From Curtobacterium sp. MCSS17_008 (lineage in GTDB: Bacteria > Actinomycetota > Actinomycetes > Actinomycetales > Microbacteriaceae): a DNA stretch of 64,000 bases. Below are positions 28,302 to 36,644 of the stretch, in pieces. Numbering within the stretch: the stretch's first letter is position 1; every line of letters starts with the position of its first letter. The stretch is taken from NCBI RefSeq assembly GCF_003234185.1, contig NZ_QKSM01000002.1, forward strand, positions 186,001 to 250,000. The letters run 5' to 3'. Both the position numbers and the translations under genes were made by a program. The notes under the pieces were generated by a model, which did no database searches, had not been told where the DNA came from, and saw nothing but the letters and a program-made list of their open reading frames with translations.

Positions 28302-30254
28302 CTACAGGAGTTCCGCGATGGTCGCCATGATCGTCGGGTCGGCGAGCGTCGTCGTGTCGCCGATGCGGCGGCCCTCGGCCGCGTCGCGGAGGAGCCGGCG
28401 CATGATCTTGCCGGAGCGCGTCTTCGGCAGCTCGGGCACGACGACCACCTGGCGGGGCTTCGCGATCGCGCCGATGCGCTTGCCCACCCAGTCGCGGAGC
28501 TCCTTCGCGACGGCGTCGCGGTCGACGTCCACCGCGGCCTCGGCGGTGAGGATCACGAAGGCGACGACGGCCTGACCGGTGGTCTCGTCGGCGGCGCCGA
28601 CGACCGCGGCCTCGGCGACGCCCTCGTGCCCGACCAGTGCCGACTCGATCTCAGCGGTCGACAGCCGGTGCCCGGACACGTTCATGACGTCGTCGACGCG
28701 GCCCTGCACCCAGATGTCGCCCTCGCCGTCCAGGCGGGCGCCGTCGCCGGCGAAGTACCGACCGGGGAACCGTGACCAGTAGGTCTCGACGAAGCGGTCC
28801 GGGTCCCCCCAGATGCCACGCGCCATCGACGGCCACGGCTCGGTGATGGTGAGGTAGCCGCTCTCGCCCGGGTCGACCCGCTCGCCGTCCTCGTCCACGA
28901 TCTCGGCGACGATGCCCGGCAGCGGCGTCTGGGCGGCTCCGGGCTTCAGCTTCGTCACCCCGGGCAGGGCGGAGATCATGATCGCGCCCGTCTCGGTCTG
29001 CCACCACGTGTCGACGATCGGGGTCCGGTCGTGGCCGATGACCTGGCGGTACCACTGCCACGCCTCCGGGTTGATGGGCTCGCCGACGCTGCCGAGCAGG
29101 CGGAGCGTCTCGAGGCTCCGGGCCTCGGGGACCTGCCGGCCGGCCTTCATCGCGGCGCGCACGGCGGTCGGGGCGGTGTAGAGGACCGTGACGCCGTAGC
29201 TGTCGACGATGTCCCACCAGCGGCCGGGCTCCGGCTCGTCGGGCGTGCCCTCGTACAGCACCTGGGTGACGCCGTTGGCGAGTGGCCCGTAGACGACGTA
29301 CGAGTGCCCGGTGATCCAGCCGATGTCCGCGGTGCACCAGTAGACGTCCTTCTCCGGGTGCATGTCGAACACGTTGCGGTGCGTGTACGCCGCCTGCGTC
29401 AGGTAGCCGCCGGAGGTGTGCACGATGCCCTTCGGCTTCCCGGTCGTGCCCGACGTGTAGAGGATGAACAGGGGCGTCTCGGCGGGGAAGGCCTGCGCCT
29501 CGTGCTCGGGACCGGCCTTCGCGAGTTCCTCGTGCCACCACAGGTCGCGATCCGTCCACGCGACGTCGTTGCCGCCGCGCCGGACGACGAGCACGTGCTC
29601 GACGCTGTCCGTGCCCTCGCCGGTCAGGGCCTCGTCGACGGCGGGCTTCAGCGGCGACACCGCACCGCGACGCCACCCGCCGTCAGCGGTGACGACGAGC
29701 TTCGCACCCGCGTCCTCGATGCGGGCACGGAGGCTCTCGGCGCTGAAACCGCCGAAGACGACGGAGTGCACGGCGCCGATGCGTGCGACCGCGAGCATCG
29801 CGACGACGGCCTCCGGGACGAGCGGCATGTAGACGACCACGCGGTCGCCGGGGCCGACGCCGAGTGAGGTGAGCATGTTCGCGGCTCGCTGGACCTCGGC
29901 GGCGAGCTCGGCGTACGTGATGCGCCTGGTGTCGCCCGGCGCGCCCTCGAAGTGGATCGCGACCCGGTCGCCGTTGCCCGCGCGCACGTGCCGGTCGACG
30001 CAGTTCTCGGCCACGTTCAGCGTGCCGTCGTCGAACCAGGTCGCGAAGGGCGCGCCCGACCAGTCCAACGTGCGTGTGAACGGGGTGCGCCAGTCGAGGA
30101 GCGTCCTGGCCTGGGCCGCCCAGAACGCCTCGCGGTCCGCGGCGGCCGCGTCGTGCAGGTCCGCTCGGGCGACGGCGTCCGCGACGAACTCCGCCGGCGG
30201 AGCGAAGGTGGGGCCGTCCTGGTGACGTTCGTCGGCCTCGGTCGGTGTGGACAT
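28302..30254 (-). CDS. acs: Acetyl-CoA synthetase (AMP-forming)
   Basis: A 650-residue enzyme that makes acetyl-CoA from acetate, ATP and CoA. Core motifs: FILYTSGTTGKPKGIVHTSGG (P-loop-like A3), WTADIG-type WCTADIGWITGHSY, DTWWQTETGAIM, YFAGDGARLDGEGD and the C-terminal catalytic lysine in PKTRSGKIMRRLLR, which is commonly regulated by acetylation. The length is normal. Together with pta-ackA it completes acetate cycling. It is transcribed away from the 6C RNA region. Confidence 0.97.
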   Translation of the reverse strand: MSTPTEADERHQDGPTFAPPAEFVADAVARADLHDAAAADREAFWAAQARTLLDWRTPFTRTLDWSGAPFATWFDDGTLNVAENCVDRHVRAGNGDRVAIHFEGAPGDTRRITYAELAAEVQRAANMLTSLGVGPGDRVVVYMPLVPEAVVAMLAVARIGAVHSVVFGGFSAESLRARIEDAGAKLVVTADGGWRRGAVSPLKPAVDEALTGEGTDSVEHVLVVRRGGNDVAWTDRDLWWHEELAKAGPEHEAQAFPAETPLFILYTSGTTGKPKGIVHTSGGYLTQAAYTHRNVFDMHPEKDVYWCTADIGWITGHSYVVYGPLANGVTQVLYEGTPDEPEPGRWWDIVDSYGVTVLYTAPTAVRAAMKAGRQVPEARSLETLRLLGSVGEPINPEAWQWYRQVIGHDRTPIVDTWWQTETGAIMISALPGVTKLKPGAAQTPLPGIVAEIVDEDGERVDPGESGYLTITEPWPSMARGIWGDPDRFVETYWSRFPGRYFAGDGARLDGEGDIWVQGRVDDVMNVSGHRLSTAEIESALVGHEGVAEAAVVGAADETTGQAVVAFVILTAEAAVDVDRDAVAKELRDWVGKRIGAIAKPRQVVVVPELPKTRSGKIMRRLLRDAAEGRRIGDTTTLADPTIMATIAELL

Positions 30255-30362
30255 CGGTGTCCTCTCGCGTCGTTGCGGCAGGGGTGCAGTCGGAGACTAC
30301 CCCTCGTCCGGTCGCCGTTCGCGACCCGGAGCGCGCGGTGTCGGACGACCGTGCCGGAGGGG

Positions 30363-30393
30363 TTGCCGAGCAGGGTCGTTCATGGGGTACAGT
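30363..30393 (+). promoter_or_regulatory. Putative promoter of 6C RNA
   Basis: TTGCCG (30363-30368) and TACAGT (30388-30393), with a rather long 19-nt spacer, predict initiation near 30400. Confidence 0.45.
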
Positions 30394-30398
30394 GGTTC

Positions 30399-30498
30399 CT
30401 GCCGGACTCGTTTCCGGCGGCACCGGGTCGGATTCCCCCCAATCCTCCGATGTCGAGGCGGCACCAGTTCCCCCCAACCGGTGCCGCCTCTTCTTTTT
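30399..30498 (+). ncRNA. 6C RNA (actinobacterial small RNA)
   Basis: Two hairpins each present a CCCCCC loop. The first is GGATT-CCCCCC-AATCC (30430-30445). The second is a long stem GAGGCGGCACC/GGTGCCGCCTC (30455-30465 with 30480-30490) with a GTT/AAC top. A T-tract TTCTTTTT follows at 30491-30498, so hairpin 2 is also the terminator. This is the signature of the 6C RNA motif known across actinobacteria. The boundaries are approximate at the 5' end. Confidence 0.85.
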
Positions 30499-30749
30499 GT
30501 GCGACGGGTGTCGAGCAGCCGGACTGCGAGCGATCGGCCGATCCGCGTCCTGGTGCGGAAGAGTGGACAGAACTGTCCACGCCCTCGTCGCACGGTCGCA
30601 GCGGCGAGTCGCTCCCGAGGTGCATCGGTACCGCGTGGTTCGGTCGGCGACGCGGCTCGCCGCGCCGCAGCGCGACGGTGGTACCGAACGGGGTACGGCT
30701 TTGCGTTCCGGGGTACAAAAGCGTCCGCTGCCGGTGGGCTGCCCTGTCC

Positions 30750-30765
30750 TCCACAGACATGTGGA
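30750..30765 (+). promoter_or_regulatory. Inverted repeat upstream of the Tad operon
   Basis: TCCACA-GACA-TGTGGA is a perfect 6+4+6 inverted repeat about 29 nt before the -10-like TAGCGT of the tadA gene. The 30499-30749 stretch before it has no gene but holds repeated GGTAC-containing segments (near 30627, 30681, 30691 and 30711). It may bind a regulator; no protein can be assigned. Confidence 0.4.
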
Positions 30766-30793
30766 TTCCTCCCGCTGCGCGGGCTTGTCGTCC

Positions 30794-30807
30794 TAGCGTC
30801 GGCGGCA
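30794..30807 (+). promoter_or_regulatory. Leaderless-type promoter of the Tad operon
   Basis: TAGCGT at 30794-30799 lies 7 nt before the ATG at 30807, with no ribosome-binding site. Confidence 0.45.
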
Positions 30808-31868
30808 TGCACCGACACCGAGCCGAGGCCTCCGCGAGCGACCGCGGGGACTCGGGCCGCCGGCGCGCCGACGAGCCCGCGGTGGCCCCGTTCCTGCCCG
30901 GTGTCGACCGACCCCGCCGACGGCGCACCCTCGACACGGCCGACTTCGAGGAACTGGCCGCACTCGTCGGCGACGCCGCGACGACCGACGTCCTGGTGCT
31001 CGGCGGGCGCGGCACGTGGGTCGACCGGGGGCGGGGGCTCGAACGCGTGCGGCCGGAGCTGTCCGAACGGCGCGTGCGGGCGCTCGCGTCGGAACTCGTC
31101 GCACTCGGCGGGCGGCACGTCGACGAGACGACGCCGTGCGCCGACGTCCGGCACGGCGACGGCGTGCGGGTGCACGTGGTCCTCGCGCCGGTGTCGGTGG
31201 GCGGGACGGCGCTGTCCATCCGCCTGCCCCGCCCCGAACGGCCGACCCTCGCCGAGCTGGAACGGCTCGGTGCGTTCCGGGCCGTCCCGCGCAGGGTGCT
31301 CGAGGGCGCGGTGGCCGAGCGGCGGAACGTCCTGGTCACCGGCGCGACCGGGAGCGGCAAGACCACCGTGCTCGCGTCGATGCTCGGCGCGGTGCCGCAC
31401 GACGAGCGGATCGTCACCGTCGAGGACGTCGCCGAGCTCCGCGTGGACCACCCGCACGTCGTGTCGCTCGAGGCGCGACAGGCGAACGCCGAGGGGGTCG
31501 GAGCCCTCGGCCTGGACCGACTCGTGCGCGAGGCCCTGCGCATGCGGCCGGACCGTCTCGTCGTGGGGGAGTGCCGCGGAGCCGAGGTCCGCGAGCTCCT
31601 CGGCGCCCTGAACACCGGCCATGCCGGTGGTGCCGGGACGCTGCACGCCAACGGGCTGCCCGACGTCGGAGCCCGCCTCGAGGCACTGGGGGCGCTCGCC
31701 GGGCTCGGCCCGCAGGCGCTCGCGCGTCAGGTCGTCAGCGCCGTCGACCTCGTCGTGCACGTCGAGCGGAGGTCGTCGTGGCGGGGCGTGGTCGCCGTCG
31801 GGGAGTTCGCCGTCGACCACGACGGCCGGCTCGAGGTCCGCCCGGTCCGCGGGACCGTCCACGCGTGA
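30807..31868 (+). CDS. tadA: TadA/CpaF-type pilus assembly ATPase
   Basis: A 353-residue secretion ATPase. Walker A GATGSGKTTVLASML (about residues 178-192), Asp/His boxes VTVEDVAELRVDHPHVVSLEAR, Walker B MRPDRLVVGECRGAEVRELL and GAGTLHANG. It powers assembly of Flp/Tad-type pili from the cytosolic side. It is shorter than proteobacterial CpaF, as usual for the actinobacterial locus. It overlaps the next gene by 4 nt. The usual upstream ssd (septum-site/FlhG-like) gene is absent here; the 6C RNA region lies there instead. Confidence 0.92.
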   Translation: MHRHRAEASASDRGDSGRRRADEPAVAPFLPGVDRPRRRRTLDTADFEELAALVGDAATTDVLVLGGRGTWVDRGRGLERVRPELSERRVRALASELVALGGRHVDETTPCADVRHGDGVRVHVVLAPVSVGGTALSIRLPRPERPTLAELERLGAFRAVPRRVLEGAVAERRNVLVTGATGSGKTTVLASMLGAVPHDERIVTVEDVAELRVDHPHVVSLEARQANAEGVGALGLDRLVREALRMRPDRLVVGECRGAEVRELLGALNTGHAGGAGTLHANGLPDVGARLEALGALAGLGPQALARQVVSAVDLVVHVERRSSWRGVVAVGEFAVDHDGRLEVRPVRGTVHA

Positions 31869-32722
31869 CACGCCGCGCGGCACCGGCTGACGACCCGGCG
31901 GTCGTCGCGCGGACGCTCGACCGGGTGGCGGTGCTCGTCGGCGCAGGGGTGCCGCCGCCGCGGGCCTGGGCGCTCGTCGGTGGTCGTCCGGACCACGTGT
32001 CACCGGCCTGGCGGGACGTGCGGGTCGTCCTCGAGGTCGCGGCCCGCACCGGCGCGCCCTCCGCACGCGCCCTGCGAGCGCTGTCGACCGCGATGCGACG
32101 GAGCGCTGCCGCGGACCGGGCCGTCCGGGTGGCCCTCGCCGGACCGCGGGCGAGCGCGCGGGTGGTGCTCGCGTTGCCGCTCCTCGGGCTCGGTCTGGGG
32201 TCGAGCTGGGGCGCCGGTGCCCTCGAGGTGCTCCTCACCCGTCCACTGGGCTGGGCGTGCTGCGTCCTGGCGGCAGGTCTGGTGGTCGTCGCCCAGCGGT
32301 GGTCGCGCCGGCTCGTGCTCCGCGCCACCCCGGACGGGCACATCCCGGGGATCGTCCTCGACGCCTGGGCGGTCGCACTGTCCGGCGGTGGTGCCTGGTC
32401 GGCCGCCGAGGAGACCGTGCGCGAGGCGCTCGCCGGGGCCGGCCGCTGCTGCGACGACGTCCGCGACGCCGAGTCGTGGGCACGGGTGCGCGACGTGCTG
32501 GAGCTGAGCCGTCGCGCCGGTGTCCCGGCAGCGGCCCTGCTCCGCGCCGCGGCCGAGGACGTCCGGGACGACGCGGCGGCGGCGGGACTGGCCGCGGCCG
32601 AGCGGCTGGCCGTGCGGCTCGTGCTGCCGCTCGGGACGTGCGTGCTGCCGGCGTTCGTGCTGGTCGGGGTCGTGCCCGTCGTGGTCGGGGTCCTGTCCTC
32701 CACCGTCGGTGGTCTCCGCTGA
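31865..32722 (+). CDS. tadB: Type II secretion F-like protein, apparent TadB-TadC fusion
   Basis: A 285-residue membrane protein starting at the GTG that overlaps tadA. Two T2SF-like halves follow each other: residues about 12-150 (VGAGVPPPRAWALVG, then two membrane helices and the TadB-like LLTRPLGWACCVLAAGLVVV) and about 155-285 (LDAWAVALSGGGAWSAAEETV, LELSRRAGVPAAALLRAAA, final membrane helices). Mycobacterial loci have separate TadB and TadC genes, so this looks like a compact fusion. It forms the inner-membrane platform for the pilus. Confidence 0.8.
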   Translation: MTRRAAPADDPAVVARTLDRVAVLVGAGVPPPRAWALVGGRPDHVSPAWRDVRVVLEVAARTGAPSARALRALSTAMRRSAAADRAVRVALAGPRASARVVLALPLLGLGLGSSWGAGALEVLLTRPLGWACCVLAAGLVVVAQRWSRRLVLRATPDGHIPGIVLDAWAVALSGGGAWSAAEETVREALAGAGRCCDDVRDAESWARVRDVLELSRRAGVPAAALLRAAAEDVRDDAAAAGLAAAERLAVRLVLPLGTCVLPAFVLVGVVPVVVGVLSSTVGGLR

Positions 32723-32806
32723 ACGGTCCACAGATCGCGCGGAGCCCCTGCGCCGGGTCGGCGCGGTCGGAGATCGTCGACGCACCACAGAGGAAGGGGA
32801 ACGACC

Positions 32807-33016
32807 ATGATCCACACCACCACTCCGCCGCGACCGCGGACCCGGGCGGCACGCGCAGCACGCCGCTGGGCCGATGACCGCGGATCCGCGACGGCGGAGT
32901 ACGCCGTCGTCATCCTGGCGGCGGTCGCCTTCGCCGGCGTCCTCGTCGCGGTGATGCGCTCGGGCGAGGTCCAGCAGATCCTGACCGACCTCGTCCGCGG
33001 GGCGCTCGTCCCGTGA
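32807..33016 (+). CDS. Flp-pilin-like small protein (DUF4244 type)
   Basis: A 69-residue protein with a basic leader, GSATAEYAVVILAAVAFAGVL (prepilin-like G-x3-AEY followed by a hydrophobic helix) and a short tail. This fits DUF4244 proteins of actinobacterial Tad loci, which are the likely pilin. Processing by a TadV-type peptidase would be expected after the Gly; no peptidase gene is in the window. It overlaps the next gene by 4 nt. Confidence 0.85.
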   Translation: MIHTTTPPRPRTRAARAARRWADDRGSATAEYAVVILAAVAFAGVLVAVMRSGEVQQILTDLVRGALVP

Positions 33017-33387
33017 ACACCGGGGTCGTGCGTCCGCGGTGCGGTCGCGCGGACGTCGGGTGGGGACCGGACCGCGGCAGCGTGAGCGTCGAGTTCGCGG
33101 TCGGACTGCCGCTCGTCGCGCTCGTGCTCGTGTCCCTCGTCGCCGGCGTCGTGCTCGCCGACCGGGTCGGCCGGTTCCAGTCGGCTGCGGGGGTCGCTGC
33201 ACGGGCCCTCGGCCGTGACGACGACCGGACGGCCGCCACGGCACTCGCCGTCGGCGCGCCGGGAGCGACGTCCGCCGTGCAGCGGGGCGGCGGGCTGGTC
33301 TGCGTCGTGGTCCGGGGCTCGGCACCGGGGCCGTTCGCCCTCCTGCCGCTCCGCGCGACGGGGTGCGCGGCCGAGGGCGGCCGGTGA
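33013..33387 (+). CDS. TadE-like pseudopilin
   Basis: A 124-residue protein starting at a GTG that overlaps the pilin gene. After a hydrophilic leader, DRGSVSVEFAVGLPLVALVLV gives the TadE-type E/F position and a single membrane helix. The outside part has two cysteines (LVCVVV and TGCAAE) that may form a disulphide. It corresponds to Rv3655c-like proteins of this locus. It overlaps the next gene by 4 nt. Confidence 0.8.
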   Translation: MNTGVVRPRCGRADVGWGPDRGSVSVEFAVGLPLVALVLVSLVAGVVLADRVGRFQSAAGVAARALGRDDDRTAATALAVGAPGATSAVQRGGGLVCVVVRGSAPGPFALLPLRATGCAAEGGR

Positions 33388-33863
33388 CCGCGGTGGCCAG
33401 ACCGCTCCCGACCACATCGGGCGACGAGCGCGGGTCGGCGACCCTGCTCCTCGTCGCGGTCGTCGCCGTGGCGCTCGTCGTCGGGACGGCCGCACTCGGC
33501 GGAGCGCGGACGCGTGTACTCGACGCACGTGCCCGGGCCTCGGCGGACGCGGCGGTGCTCGCGGCCGCGGCCGTCCTGGTCGGGCGGGTCCCGGGAGCGC
33601 CGTGCCCGGTGGCGGGGCGGGTCGCCGCGGCGAACGGCACCGTGCTCGGCAACTGTGCCACGACCCGCGCGACCGCCCGGGTGCGGGTCGTCGCCGGGTC
33701 GGGACCGTTCGCCGTGAGCGCAGTCGCCGTCGCGGGCCCCGCAGTCGGGTCGTGCGAACAGTGTGTGTATGGTGTGCACGTCGGCCCCCGGTCACCGTTG
33801 TCCCGGTCGACCCGGACCCCGCTGCGGTCCAGGGCCGGCACGCACCATCGATCAAGGAGTCAC
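33384..33863 (+). CDS. TadE-like protein (Rv3654c type) with no stop before topA
   Basis: From GTG 33384 (overlapping the previous stop) the frame encodes DERGSATLLLVAVVAVALVVG, a membrane helix, then ADAAVLAAAAVL and a short outside domain ending ...AVAVAGPAVGSC, where relatives normally end. Here no stop follows: the frame runs on through about 40 Ser/Arg-rich residues into TopA, whose start GTG 33864 is in the same frame. The end given is the base before topA. Read literally, 33384-36644 is one 1086-residue frame. It is either a real stop loss or fusion, or a base error in the sequence. Confidence 0.7.
33768..33773 (+). promoter_or_regulatory. -10 box of topA
   Basis: TATGGT inside the end of the Tad gene would start a transcript near 33780 with an 84-nt leader ending in AAGGAG before GTG 33864. 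Confidence 0.45.
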
Positions 33864-36644
33864 GTGCCAGGCACGAAGAAGCTCGTGATCGTCGAGAGCC
33901 CCGCGAAGGCGAAGACGATCGCGCAATACCTCGGCGACGGATACGAGGTCCAGGCGTCCGTCGGACACATCCGCGACCTCGTCGAGCCGAAGAACCTGCC
34001 CGCTGAGCTCAAGAAGGGCTCGCTCGGCAAGTTCTCGGTCGACGTCGACAACGGCTTCGAGCCCTACTACGTCGTCTCCGACGCGAAGAAGAAGACGGTC
34101 ACCGAGCTGAAGCGGGCGCTCAAGGACGCCGACGAGCTCTACCTCGCGACCGATGAAGACCGCGAGGGCGAGGCCATCGCGTGGCACCTGCTCCAGGTCC
34201 TCAAGCCGAAGGTGCCCGTCAAGCGCATGGTGTTCCACGAGATCACGAAGGAGGCCATCCAGCGCGCGCAGGAGGCCACCCGTGAGCTCGACACCGCGCT
34301 CGTCGACGCGCAGGAGACCCGCCGCATCCTCGACCGCCTGTACGGGTACGAGGTCTCGCCGGTGCTCTGGCGCAAGGTCGGACCGGGGCTGTCCGCCGGC
34401 CGAGTGCAGTCCGCGGCGACCCGTCTCGTGGTCGACCGCGAGCGCGAGCGCCTGGCCTTCGTGTCCGCGAACTACTGGGACCTGACCGCCCGGTTCGAGA
34501 AGGCGGGGGACTCCGCGTTCACGGCCCGCCTCGCCCGGCTGCAGGGCACGCGCGTCGCGTCCGGCCGCGACTTCGACGACCGCGGCGCGCTCAAGGGCGA
34601 CGCCGTCCGGCTCGACGAGGCCTCGGCGGCAGCGCTCACCGCGGTGCTCGAGGGTGCTGGCGACGCGGTCGTGCGCAGCGTCGAGTCGAAGCCGTACACG
34701 CGACGACCGGCCGCGCCGTTCACCACGTCGACGCTGCAGCAGGAGGCCGCGCGCAAGCTCCGGTTCTCGGCACGCCAGACGATGAGCGTCGCGCAGTCGC
34801 TCTACGAGAACGGCCACATCACCTACATGCGTACGGACTCGTCGTCCCTGTCGCAGCAGGCGGTGACCGCCGCGCGCAAGCAGGCCTCGGCCCTCTACGG
34901 ACCGGAGACGATCCCGGACAAGCCGCGGAGCTACGCCGGCAAGAGCAAGAACGCGCAGGAGGCCCACGAGGCCATCCGTCCCGCCGGTGACACCTTCCGC
35001 ACCCCCTCCGAGATGGACGGCGTGCTGCGTGGCAACGACTGGAAGCTCTACGACCTCATCTGGAAGCGCACCGTCGCCTCGCAGATGGCGGACGCGAAGG
35101 GCTCGACGGCGTCGGTCGTCCTCGGCATCACGTCGCCGGACGCCGTCGCGGGCATCGCCTCGACCGCGGACGGCACGGACGCCGAGTTCACCGCGTCCGG
35201 CACGGTCATCACGTTCCGCGGGTTCCTCAACGCGTACGAGGAAGGCCGCGACGAGGAGCGCCACGGCGGCGGGGAGAACGGCGACGCCAAGCTGCCGCAG
35301 ATGGCCGAGGGCGACCACCTCGGCGTCGACGAGGTCGAGGCGAAGGGCCACGACACGTCGGCACCGCCGCGCTACACCGAGGCGAGCCTCGTCAAGACGC
35401 TCGAGGAGCTCGGCATCGGCCGCCCGTCGACCTACGCCGCGATCATCTCCACGATCATGGACCGCGGCTACGTCACCCAGCGGGGGAGCGCCCTCGTGCC
35501 GAACTGGATCGCGTTCAGCGTGGTCCGGCTGCTCGAGGACCACTTCGCCGACCTCGTCCAGTACGACTTCACCGCGGGGATGGAAGAGGACCTGGACCGC
35601 ATCGCGAGCGGCGACGAGGACCGGGTCGACTGGCTCAAGGAGTTCTACTTCGGCGGCGGCGACCAGCGTGGTCTGCGGACGGTCATCGACAACCTCGGTG
35701 AGATCGACGCCCGGGACATCAACTCGGTCGAGCTCGCGCCGGGGCTGACCCTGCGCATCGGGCGCTACGGGCCCTACATCGAGGTGCCGAGCGACGACCC
35801 GGAGAAGCCGCGCCGCGTCAACGTGCCCGAGGACCTGGCGCCCGACGAACTCACCGCCGAGAAGGCGCAGGAACTCGTCGACGCGCCGGTCGTCGGCGAC
35901 CGTGTCGTCGGGATCAACCCGGAGACCGGCAAGGAGGTCCTGGCGAAGGACGGCCGCTTCGGCCCCTACGTGACCGAGCGGACCCCGGAACCGGAGCCGA
36001 CCGTCGACCCGTCCACCGGAGAGGTCGTCGAGCCCGCCGCCGCTCCGGAGAAGGCCGCGTCGACCGCGAAGGCCGCGTCGACCGCGAAGGGCGCGAAGAC
36101 TCCCGCGAAGAAGACGACCAAGAAGGCCGCGGCGCCGAAGGAGCGCACGGCGTCGCTGTTCAAGTCGATGGATCCGCAGACCGTCGACCTCGAGACCGCG
36201 CTGAAGCTCCTCGACCTGCCGCGCGTCGTCGGCAAGGACCCGGAGTCCGGCGAGGACATCACGGCCCAGAACGGTCGCTACGGTCCGTACATCAAGAAGG
36301 GCACGGACACCCGGACGCTGCCCAGCGAGGACGCGATCTTCGACGTCGACCTGCCCGGCGCGCTCGAGCTGTTCTCGCAGCCGAAGTACGGCGGACGACG
36401 GGCGGCCACCGCGGCGCTCAAGGAGTTCGACGCGGACCCCGTGTCCGGCAAGCCGATCAAGGTGAAGGACGGCCGCTTCGGCCCGTACGTCACCGACGGT
36501 GAGACGAACGCGACGATCCCGCGCGGCGAGGACGTCGAGGCGGTCGACCACGCGCGGGCCGTCCAACTCCTGGCGGACAAGCGCGCCAAGGGGCCGGTGA
36601 AGAAGAAGGCGCCGGCGCGGAAGACCGCGGCCAAGAAGAAGTGA
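33864..36644 (+). CDS. topA: DNA topoisomerase I (type IA)
   Basis: A 926-residue enzyme that relaxes negative supercoils. The Toprim domain starts KKLVIVESPAKAKTIAQYLG and contains TDEDREGEAIAWHL. The strand-passing tyrosine is Y321 in GHITYMRTDSSS. The C-terminus has no zinc-cysteine modules but four GR(F/Y)GPY(V/I) repeats and a lysine-rich tail (KKKAPARKTAAKKK), the actinobacterial form. AAGGAG lies 5 nt before GTG 33864. The reading frame is open upstream into the last Tad gene. It overlaps tmk by 4 nt. Confidence 0.96.
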   Translation: MPGTKKLVIVESPAKAKTIAQYLGDGYEVQASVGHIRDLVEPKNLPAELKKGSLGKFSVDVDNGFEPYYVVSDAKKKTVTELKRALKDADELYLATDEDREGEAIAWHLLQVLKPKVPVKRMVFHEITKEAIQRAQEATRELDTALVDAQETRRILDRLYGYEVSPVLWRKVGPGLSAGRVQSAATRLVVDRERERLAFVSANYWDLTARFEKAGDSAFTARLARLQGTRVASGRDFDDRGALKGDAVRLDEASAAALTAVLEGAGDAVVRSVESKPYTRRPAAPFTTSTLQQEAARKLRFSARQTMSVAQSLYENGHITYMRTDSSSLSQQAVTAARKQASALYGPETIPDKPRSYAGKSKNAQEAHEAIRPAGDTFRTPSEMDGVLRGNDWKLYDLIWKRTVASQMADAKGSTASVVLGITSPDAVAGIASTADGTDAEFTASGTVITFRGFLNAYEEGRDEERHGGGENGDAKLPQMAEGDHLGVDEVEAKGHDTSAPPRYTEASLVKTLEELGIGRPSTYAAIISTIMDRGYVTQRGSALVPNWIAFSVVRLLEDHFADLVQYDFTAGMEEDLDRIASGDEDRVDWLKEFYFGGGDQRGLRTVIDNLGEIDARDINSVELAPGLTLRIGRYGPYIEVPSDDPEKPRRVNVPEDLAPDELTAEKAQELVDAPVVGDRVVGINPETGKEVLAKDGRFGPYVTERTPEPEPTVDPSTGEVVEPAAAPEKAASTAKAASTAKGAKTPAKKTTKKAAAPKERTASLFKSMDPQTVDLETALKLLDLPRVVGKDPESGEDITAQNGRYGPYIKKGTDTRTLPSEDAIFDVDLPGALELFSQPKYGGRRAATAALKEFDADPVSGKPIKVKDGRFGPYVTDGETNATIPRGEDVEAVDHARAVQLLADKRAKGPVKKKAPARKTAAKKK

